The notes under the pieces: generated by a model
Seen by the model: only the letters and a program-made list of their open reading frames with translations
Database searches by the model: none
Told to the model about the DNA's origin: nothing
Program-made: the position numbers and the translations under genes
Part shown: piece after piece, positions 1-4,746 of the stretch
Layout: each line of letters starts with the position of its first letter
Position numbering within the stretch: position 1 is the stretch's first letter
Source of the DNA: Saprospiraceae bacterium
GTDB taxonomy: Bacteria > Bacteroidota > Bacteroidia > Chitinophagales > Saprospiraceae
Assembly (NCBI GenBank): GCA_014379665.1
Contig: JACMLK010000033.1
Location: 1 to 8,529, forward strand
Length of the DNA: 8,529 bases
Reading direction: 5' to 3'

Positions 1-71
1 AATATGAAACAAAATAATATTAACTTTATTTTAGAAATAAATAGTTTATTAAGCGTATATTTAAATTTTCA

Positions 72-85
72 TGTTTGTACGAACA
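72..85. promoter_or_regulatory. imperfect 14-bp palindrome upstream of the peroxidase gene
   Basis: The segment TGTTTGTACGAACA reads almost identically on both strands: TGTT and AACA arms around a central GTAC, with one mismatched pair. It lies about 90 nt before the peroxidase start, in an AT-rich leader that otherwise shows no exact TAnnTTTG element; the nearest is CATGTTTG at 70-77, one base off. A dimeric repressor or an oxidative-stress regulator could bind such a site, but nothing identifies a regulator and a short palindrome can arise by chance. The rest of 1-176 shows no gene. Confidence 0.2.
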
Positions 86-176
86 CGAGTAAATTTATTA
101 TGGTAGTATACTCTATTACATACAACCATTTTTAAAATACGGTGTTTACTCAACTACCAATCAAAACAATAAAGTC

Positions 177-761
177 ATGCAATTAAAAGTCATCTTAGCT
201 ATAATATTTAGTATCCCTGTTTGGTTTCTGAGTTTTTTTAACTCAAATAAAATTAGTTCTCAATCTAATAATACATTACAACATAATCTCACCTCTTTTT
301 ATACTTTGAGCGAATTATCCATTGATGGACAGACCATTTCTATGGACAAATACAAAAATAAAAAGGTCATCGTACTCAACGTAGCCAGCAAATGTGGTTA
401 CACTTCCCAATATGCAGACTGGCAGGCCTTTTATGAAAAAAATAAAGATAAAGTGGTGGTACTTGGTTTCCCATGCAATCAGTTTATGGCACAGGAACCA
501 GGTACAGCAGCTGACATAGAGACTTTTTGTCAAAAAAATTATGGCGTCACCTTTCCGATGTTTGCCAAAATAGATGTAAAAGGTGAACATCAATGTTCTG
601 TTTATAAATGGCTCACTGATCTTTCTCAAAACGGCTGGAACAGCAATGTCCCTGCCTGGAACTTCAACAAATATCTCATTGATGAAAATGGAAGGCTAAC
701 CTATTTTTTTGGATCAAAGATAAGACCGGATAGTCCTGAATTTTTAGAAGCCCTGAAATAA
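177..761 (+). CDS. gpx: glutathione peroxidase family protein, exported or membrane-anchored
   Basis: A thiol peroxidase that should reduce hydrogen peroxide and organic hydroperoxides. The 194-residue protein has the full family signature. The peroxidatic cysteine is Cys73 in NVASKCGYTSQY, followed by GFPCNQF (98-104 region, with Gln102) and the WNFNK block (161-165) that supplies Trp161 and Asn162 of the catalytic tetrad. Cys118 in ETFCQKNYGVTFPMF sits where thioredoxin-dependent, two-cysteine members keep their resolving cysteine, so thioredoxin rather than glutathione is the likely reductant; this is inferred from the family. Residues 4-21 are hydrophobic and are followed by a polar Ser/Asn-rich linker to about residue 40. 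This suggests a signal peptide or N-terminal anchor and action outside the cytoplasm. The ATG at 177 is chosen because it includes this segment. It appears to be a single-gene unit. Confidence 0.93.
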   Translation: MQLKVILAIIFSIPVWFLSFFNSNKISSQSNNTLQHNLTSFYTLSELSIDGQTISMDKYKNKKVIVLNVASKCGYTSQYADWQAFYEKNKDKVVVLGFPCNQFMAQEPGTAADIETFCQKNYGVTFPMFAKIDVKGEHQCSVYKWLTDLSQNGWNSNVPAWNFNKYLIDENGRLTYFFGSKIRPDSPEFLEALK

Positions 762-835
762 CCCATTGTCAAGGGTGAAAGGTGGCGATTGTCAATTATG
801 GCTAACTTGAATTTTATAATTTTAAGTCTGGAAAT

Positions 836-1189
836 ATTCAAAATCATAAATTTGAAGATTTAAAAATATGGATAGAGTCTATGAATTTGTGTATTGAAGT
901 AAATAATGAGATAGAAAACTGTAAGAATTTTGCATTTAAGGATCAAATCTTGAGAAGTTGTGTTTCTGTGCCATCCAATATTTCAGAAGGTTTTGAAAGA
1001 CAAACAAATAAAGAATTTATACAATTTCTATATATTGCAAAAGGCTCAAATGGCGAATTGAGAACTCAACTATATCTTGCAAAAGCATTTAACTATATAA
1101 GTGAAGAAAAAAGTAAACAATTGCTGGAAAAAGTTGCAAAGATTTCAGGAATGATTCAAGGCTTTATTAATGCAAGAAAAAAAATGTAG
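836..1189 (+). CDS. four-helix bundle protein (S23/IVS family), probable ATT start
   Basis: A small helical protein of the family first seen in intervening sequences of bacterial 23S rRNA genes and now found widely as stand-alone genes; its molecular role is not established. The diagnostic stretch is RSCVSVPSNISEGFERQTNKEF, followed by IQFLYIAKGSNGELRTQLYLA. The first in-frame ATG is at 881 and would give 102 residues, but the frame is open back to 806. The codons just upstream of 881 read NHKFEDLKIWIES, which matches the usual N-terminus of this family. The residue before QNHKFEDL is encoded by ATT at 836, so the start is either a rare ATT or an ATG that has mutated. From 836 the product is 117 residues, a normal family length. 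There is no ATG, GTG or TTG in frame between the stop at 803 and 881. No rRNA gene is nearby. The family call is firm; the start is not. Confidence 0.82.
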   Translation: MQNHKFEDLKIWIESMNLCIEVNNEIENCKNFAFKDQILRSCVSVPSNISEGFERQTNKEFIQFLYIAKGSNGELRTQLYLAKAFNYISEEKSKQLLEKVAKISGMIQGFINARKKM

Positions 1190-1190
1190 T

Positions 1191-1253
1191 ATGAAACGAG
1201 ATTTACTATTTCCAGGCTTTTACCTTTTCCCATTTATCTTTAAATTATTGTAA
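1191..1253 (+). CDS. possible 20-codon Phe-rich leader peptide
   Basis: A short frame begins one nucleotide after the four-helix gene stops and ends in TAA directly against the ATG of the amidotransferase, so stop and start abut. The predicted 20-residue peptide has five Phe (7, 10, 13, 15, 17), one Tyr and no Trp. It is strongly hydrophobic after a basic N-terminus (MKRD). The position would allow ribosomes to pass from the upstream gene to the next one. The Phe/Tyr content before a chorismate-using enzyme recalls amino-acid-sensing leader peptides. However, classical attenuation would need a terminator between peptide and gene, and there is no room for one. Thymine-rich DNA also yields Phe codons by chance, so this is a candidate only. 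Confidence 0.25.
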   Translation: MKRDLLFPGFYLFPFIFKLL

Positions 1254-1826
1254 ATGAAAAAGGTAGTTATCATAGACAATTACGACTCATTCACCTATAA
1301 TTTGGTCCATATGGTCAATGAGATCATAGATACAGAAGTCACAATCCTCAGAAATGATCAGTTTGAGGTCAAAGAATTAGACTTTTTTGATTATATCATT
1401 TTATCACCTGGACCAGGGTTGCCTGATGAAGCAGGATTGCTCAAAGAGGTGATCAGTACATATGCACAAACCAAAAAGATATTTGGAGTATGTTTGGGAT
1501 TGCAGGCCATAGGCGAAGTATTCGGCGGGCAATTAAAAAATCTGAGTAAAGTATTCCATGGGATGAAGACCATTATGTGGAAAACAGATAACACCGACCC
1601 AATATTAGACGGCATACCCATACAATTTGAAGCGGGCAGATATCATTCATGGGTCATAAATAAAATAAATTGCCCTGACAACCTGCTCATAACAGCCGTG
1701 GATGGAGAGGGTGAAATCATGGCCGTCCGACACAAAGATTATCAGGTGTATGGGGTACAGTTTCATCCTGAATCAATGATGACCCCTGATGGAAAAAAAA
1801 TGTTGAGCAATTTTTTGAATCTTTAA
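1254..1826 (+). CDS. trpG/pabA: anthranilate / aminodeoxychorismate synthase glutamine amidotransferase subunit
   Basis: A class I glutamine amidotransferase that releases ammonia from glutamine for a chorismate-binding partner, TrpE (tryptophan synthesis) or PabB (folate synthesis). The 190-residue protein is full length. It opens with IDNYDSFTYNLVH (7-19), typical of TrpG/PabA. It then has the oxyanion loop SPGPG (51-55), the nucleophile Cys80 in GVCLGLQAIG, HGM near 102-104, and the His171/Glu173 pair in VQFHPES. The residue two after the nucleophile's Leu-Gly is Leu where His is common (GVCLGHQ in many homologues); the triad itself is intact. No trpE, trpD, trpC or pabB is adjacent, so the partner cannot be read from context and the subunit may serve both pathways. 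Near matches to TAnnTTTG lie at 1221-1228 and 1235-1242, each one base off, so it may have its own promoter as well as read-through from upstream. Confidence 0.93.
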   Translation: MKKVVIIDNYDSFTYNLVHMVNEIIDTEVTILRNDQFEVKELDFFDYIILSPGPGLPDEAGLLKEVISTYAQTKKIFGVCLGLQAIGEVFGGQLKNLSKVFHGMKTIMWKTDNTDPILDGIPIQFEAGRYHSWVINKINCPDNLLITAVDGEGEIMAVRHKDYQVYGVQFHPESMMTPDGKKMLSNFLNL

Positions 1827-1829
1827 ACC

Positions 1830-1862
1830 CAATATTATAAAAATATTGATGTCTTATTTTTT
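1830..1862 (+). terminator. AT-rich hairpin terminator between convergent genes
   Basis: A perfect 7-bp inverted repeat, CAATATT (1830-1836) and AATATTG (1842-1848), encloses a 5-nt loop and is followed by TTATTTTTT (1854-1862). It starts 4 nt after the amidotransferase stop, and its T-run overlaps the stop codon of the convergent YjbR gene. A third copy of CAATATT at 1864-1870 could pair with the middle copy instead, giving an alternative hairpin readable from the minus strand. The stem is weak because it has one G-C pair, but position and T-run fit an intrinsic terminator. Confidence 0.5.
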
Positions 1863-2208
1863 ACAATATTTGCTCATTTTTACCATGAGTACCTCTCTTT
1901 GTTTCTACCTCAGCATAGGCACAAGCCAGAGCATCTCTCATCATATCCACATCCATGTCAGACAATTCAAAAAAAGTCCATCCCTGACTCCCCCATTTAT
2001 TGGGCACTGCAGACACCCTGGTTTTTCCTAAGACTGTAAAGGCAGACTGATCAGCTTCAGATAATTTCAGACAGACTTTGTGTTCTTTTTCTGCGTAAGT
2101 GGCAAATATCTTTTTTCGCAGCCTGAATGAAGTCTTTTCAAAATGTGGCGATTCGGTGACATCAGGAAATGTAAAAGCAAGTGATCTGAATTCGGAAAAG
2201 GTGATCAT
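1861..2208 (-). CDS. MmcQ/YjbR family protein
   Basis: A 115-residue member of the MmcQ/YjbR family, which has a CyaY-like fold and is often annotated as DNA-binding; its biological role is poorly defined. The recognisable blocks are FPDVTESPHFEKTSFRLRKKIFATY (about residues 14-38), LKLSEADQ (47-54), the Trp-rich PNKWGSQGWTFFEL (69-82) and the C-terminal helix DALACAYAEV (92-101). The length is normal for the family. The ATG at 2206-2208 is supported by an exact promoter element ending about 18 nt upstream. The gene converges on the amidotransferase gene and diverges from the WbqC-like gene, so it is probably transcribed alone. No signal peptide or membrane segment is visible, so it should be cytoplasmic. 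The family call is confident; no specific function can be given. Confidence 0.9.
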   Translation of the reverse strand: MITFSEFRSLAFTFPDVTESPHFEKTSFRLRKKIFATYAEKEHKVCLKLSEADQSAFTVLGKTRVSAVPNKWGSQGWTFFELSDMDVDMMRDALACAYAEVETKRGTHGKNEQIL

Positions 2209-2226
2209 AAAAATTAATTATACCAC

Positions 2227-2255
2227 CAAAGATAAGAAAGAATGGTATATTCCAA
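2227..2255 (-). promoter_or_regulatory. Bacteroidota-type promoter for the YjbR gene
   Basis: On the minus strand, TATCTTTG (2234 down to 2227) matches the Bacteroidota -7 consensus TAnnTTTG exactly. TTG (2255 down to 2253) lies 18 nt upstream of it, within the 17-23 nt spacing reported for Flavobacterium promoters. Transcription should begin near 2220, leaving a short leader before the ATG at 2208. It sits about 40 nt from an identical element on the opposite strand. Confidence 0.65.
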
Positions 2256-2271
2256 TATGCTTAAATACCTA

Positions 2272-2279
2272 TATCTTTG
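2272..2279 (+). promoter_or_regulatory. -7 promoter element for the WbqC-like gene, near-leaderless
   Basis: TATCTTTG is an exact TAnnTTTG match and ends 4 nt before the ATG at 2284. With initiation usually a few bases downstream of the element, the mRNA would begin at or next to that ATG, giving a leaderless or nearly leaderless transcript. No TTG is found at the expected upstream distance; TTC at 2250-2252 is the nearest. The element falls inside the longer reading frame that starts at 2242, which argues against that earlier start. Confidence 0.5.
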
Positions 2280-2283
2280 CAAT

Positions 2284-2889
2284 ATGAATATCATACTTCA
2301 TGAAACACAAATATTTGGACCGGTAGATATATATGCGGCCTATACTAAGGCAGATATTTTGTTGATTGAGAAACATGAGCATTATCAGAAAAGATCATTC
2401 CGCAACAGATATGATATTTTAACTGCAAACGGAAGACAAACCCTTAGCGTGCCGCTCAGCAAAGGCAAAAATGCCGGAATATACATCACGGATGTCACCA
2501 TCTCTTATGATGAAAACTGGATAGTTCAACATCTTCAGTCCATCCGGTCCGCCTATGGCAAAAGTCCCTATTTTGAATTTTATTTTCAGGATCTTGAAAA
2601 ATTACTTCTAAAAAAACATAAATTCTTATTTGATCTGAATTTGGAAAGTCTTGAGTTTACATTAAAAAAGCTTAAACTTCATGTGACATTAGAGTATACT
2701 AATTCTTACCAAAAAACATATTCCGATACCATTGACCTGCGCAAAACAACCTGGAATCAAACAGAATCCCGAAATAAGTACACTCAGGTTTGGGCAGAAA
2801 AATTTGAATTTGTCCCTAATCTGAGTATCTTAGACCTTTTATTTTGCGAGGGACCTCACTCTGTGCAGGTTTTGAAAAACATTTTGTAA
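2284..2889 (+). CDS. WbqC-like family protein
   Basis: A member of the WbqC-like family, named after a gene in an O-antigen cluster; the enzymatic role is not established. From the ATG at 2284 it is 201 residues. Visible family blocks, counted from that Met, are HETQIFGPVDIYAAY near the start, HYQKRSFRNRYDILTANG (about 33-50), LSVPLSKGK with ITDVTI, and WIVQHLQSIRSAYGKSPYFEFYF (about 78-100). An in-frame ATG at 2242 adds 14 residues, but an exact promoter element lies between it and 2284, and the conserved region begins only after 2284, so the shorter form is preferred. No signal peptide or transmembrane segment is seen. The dynamin-like gene follows after 31 nt with no visible promoter of its own, so the two are probably co-transcribed. 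In Bacteroidota, WbqC genes often lie near general housekeeping genes, so a polysaccharide role should not be assumed. Confidence 0.85.
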   Translation: MNIILHETQIFGPVDIYAAYTKADILLIEKHEHYQKRSFRNRYDILTANGRQTLSVPLSKGKNAGIYITDVTISYDENWIVQHLQSIRSAYGKSPYFEFYFQDLEKLLLKKHKFLFDLNLESLEFTLKKLKLHVTLEYTNSYQKTYSDTIDLRKTTWNQTESRNKYTQVWAEKFEFVPNLSILDLLFCEGPHSVQVLKNIL

Positions 2890-2920
2890 AAGCAGTTATT
2901 ATAGAAGCAAGCATTTAACA

Positions 2921-4630
2921 ATGAAAAGTATCAATCAGGAACTTCATGATAAAATAGGCAAACTCGCCATTTCCGTTGACAAACTTATGGAAGTCACATT
3001 GGAAGTTGGCCATGAAAAGCTTGAGATCACACTCGCTGAGTTGAGGAGTCAGCTTGATGCGCCATTTACTTTTGTAATAGTGGGTGAAGTAAAATCAGGA
3101 AAAAGCAGTTTTATCAATGCTTTGCTGGATACAGATCGGGAAATCTGTAAAGTGGCTCCTTCTCCTATGACAGATACCATTCAACAATTGGTGTACGGAG
3201 ATGAAGAACGCATTGAGATCATCAATCCATACCTTAAGAAAATTTATCAGCCGGAAGAAATACTACGTGAAATCGCTATTGTAGATACGCCGGGTACGAA
3301 TACTATTGTAGCGCATCATCAGGAAATCACAGAAAAATTTATCCCGTACTCCGATCTGATTGTATTCGTTTTCGAAGCTAAAAATCCATACCGACAGTCA
3401 TCGTGGGAATTTTTTGATTATATAAATGCAGAATGGCATCGTAAGATCATTTTTGTATTGCAACAAAAAGATCTTCTACCTGAGGCGGACCTTCAGATCA
3501 ATATAGAGGGTGTCATTCAACAGGCTAAAAAGAAAGGTATCATCCAGCCAAAAGTTTTTGCCGTCTCTGCCAAACTTGAGTTGGAAGACTACCATGATAT
3601 CAGTGGTTTTAAAGAAATAAAAAAGTATATCTTTGACAATATTACCGGTGGTAAAGCCCCTGAATTAAAATTTCAAAACAATGTCAACACCCTGCTGACT
3701 ATATCTGCCAAACTGGATGACAGCATGAAAACACGCATCAGACAGTACGAACTGGATGTCAGATTCAGGTCTGAAATACGTGAACTTATAGATACCCAGC
3801 ATCAGAAAACCGAAAAGCAGATCCACGTACTTGCTGAAAACCTTTTGGATAGTTATGACAATATCACAAGACAAAAGCTTGATGATCTGGAAGAAGGTTT
3901 GTCCTTTGTAAATGTTTTGAAAAGATCATTTAGCTCTATTTTCGGAAAAGAAAGCAGCCTGAAAGAATGGTTGGCTACACAGGCCACTGATTTTGAACTT
4001 AAACTAAACACTTCACTGAGGGACAAGCTTCAGAATGGCATCATTGATGTAGCTGAAAACATCCAGACAATGGGCAAACTTGTCGATAATAAACTCCGGT
4101 ATTCTGAAACCATCTTAAAAAACAACGATGAAATATTTGCAGATATCGCAGAACGAAGGATCAATGTCCTCAAAGATCTTCAGCAAAGTTTTAGTCAGTT
4201 TATGAATACTGCTGAAAATTTTTATGATGAAGGGATGGTATCTGAATCTTCCAAAATGACACCCAATCTGGCAACCGGTGGAGGTGTAGCAATTGTTGGA
4301 GTCATCCTGGCCGCTGTAGCACAGGGGGCTGTTTTTGATATCACTGGAGGAGTATTGACAGCTGTAGGTGTAATATTTGCAGGGATAACCCTGGGGCTCA
4401 ACAGAAATAAAGTCATTAGAAAATTTGAAGAAGAAATTGTCAAAGGCAGGAGCAAAATGAAAGAAGAAGTAACTGAAAAACTAACCGATTATACGGCCAG
4501 AATCAAGCATAAAATTGAATCAAATTTCTTCGAGTTTGATCAAATGCTCGACCGGGAAGGACACACCATCATGCGTGTCAATAAAGTACAGCATGAGATC
4601 AGAGAAGAGCTGGGAAGCATGAAAGAATAA
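2921..4630 (+). CDS. bacterial dynamin-like GTPase
   Basis: A large GTPase of the dynamin superfamily, expected to bind or remodel membranes. The 569-residue protein begins with a helical segment (1-48). The GTPase domain follows: G1 GEVKSGKSS (55-63), the G2 threonine within SPMTDT (81-86), G3 DTPG (122-125), and SAK (216-218) as probable G5. The G4 position reads QQKD (181-184) instead of the usual N/T-K-x-D. From about 250 to 440 the sequence is highly charged and heptad-like, consistent with a helical stalk. Residues 451-492 form two Gly/Ala/Val-rich hydrophobic stretches separated by a short polar turn, resembling the membrane-inserting paddle of bacterial dynamins. A charged helical tail (495-569) completes it. 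Bacterial dynamins often occur as tandem pairs, but here there is one copy. It follows the WbqC-like gene by 31 nt, probably in the same transcript. Fusion, fission or stress-repair roles are inference. Confidence 0.88.
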   Translation: MKSINQELHDKIGKLAISVDKLMEVTLEVGHEKLEITLAELRSQLDAPFTFVIVGEVKSGKSSFINALLDTDREICKVAPSPMTDTIQQLVYGDEERIEIINPYLKKIYQPEEILREIAIVDTPGTNTIVAHHQEITEKFIPYSDLIVFVFEAKNPYRQSSWEFFDYINAEWHRKIIFVLQQKDLLPEADLQINIEGVIQQAKKKGIIQPKVFAVSAKLELEDYHDISGFKEIKKYIFDNITGGKAPELKFQNNVNTLLTISAKLDDSMKTRIRQYELDVRFRSEIRELIDTQHQKTEKQIHVLAENLLDSYDNITRQKLDDLEEGLSFVNVLKRSFSSIFGKESSLKEWLATQATDFELKLNTSLRDKLQNGIIDVAENIQTMGKLVDNKLRYSETILKNNDEIFADIAERRINVLKDLQQSFSQFMNTAENFYDEGMVSESSKMTPNLATGGGVAIVGVILAAVAQGAVFDITGGVLTAVGVIFAGITLGLNRNKVIRKFEEEIVKGRSKMKEEVTEKLTDYTARIKHKIESNFFEFDQMLDREGHTIMRVNKVQHEIREELGSMKE

Positions 4631-4714
4631 TATGATGAGATTCACTATCACCGCACCAGGCAAAAGCAGTCCTTTTGTCTTTCAAATAGCTATACACAGT
4701 CCTGAATAATATAT

Positions 4715-4722
4715 TACCTTTG
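4715..4722 (+). promoter_or_regulatory. -7 promoter element for the S9 peptidase gene
   Basis: TACCTTTG is an exact match to TAnnTTTG, 24 nt before the ATG at 4747. Its last three bases are the TTG that would otherwise serve as an earlier start codon, so that start would lie upstream of the transcript. No TTG is seen 17-23 nt further upstream. The segment 4631-4714 shows no strong terminator for the dynamin-like gene. Confidence 0.5.
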
Positions 4723-4746
4723 ATTTCAATAAATCATCAGCTATAT

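Noticed and set aside
761..776. ACCC/GGGT hairpin after the peroxidase gene as a terminator
   Set aside because: The stem is short and bulged, and no T-run follows.
798..863. ATG at 798 as the start of the four-helix gene through a frameshift
   Set aside because: It lies in a different frame, ends at 863, and its peptide does not resemble the family N-terminus, whereas the conserved residues are read in frame from 836.
836..1826. Four-helix protein plus amidotransferase as a defence or toxin-antitoxin module
   Set aside because: S23/IVS-type proteins occur in many unrelated contexts, and the amidotransferase is a standard biosynthetic enzyme with an intact triad.
2099..2287. 62-codon plus-strand frame overlapping the YjbR gene
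   Set aside because: It is antisense to a confident MmcQ/YjbR gene, runs through both promoter elements, and resembles no known protein.
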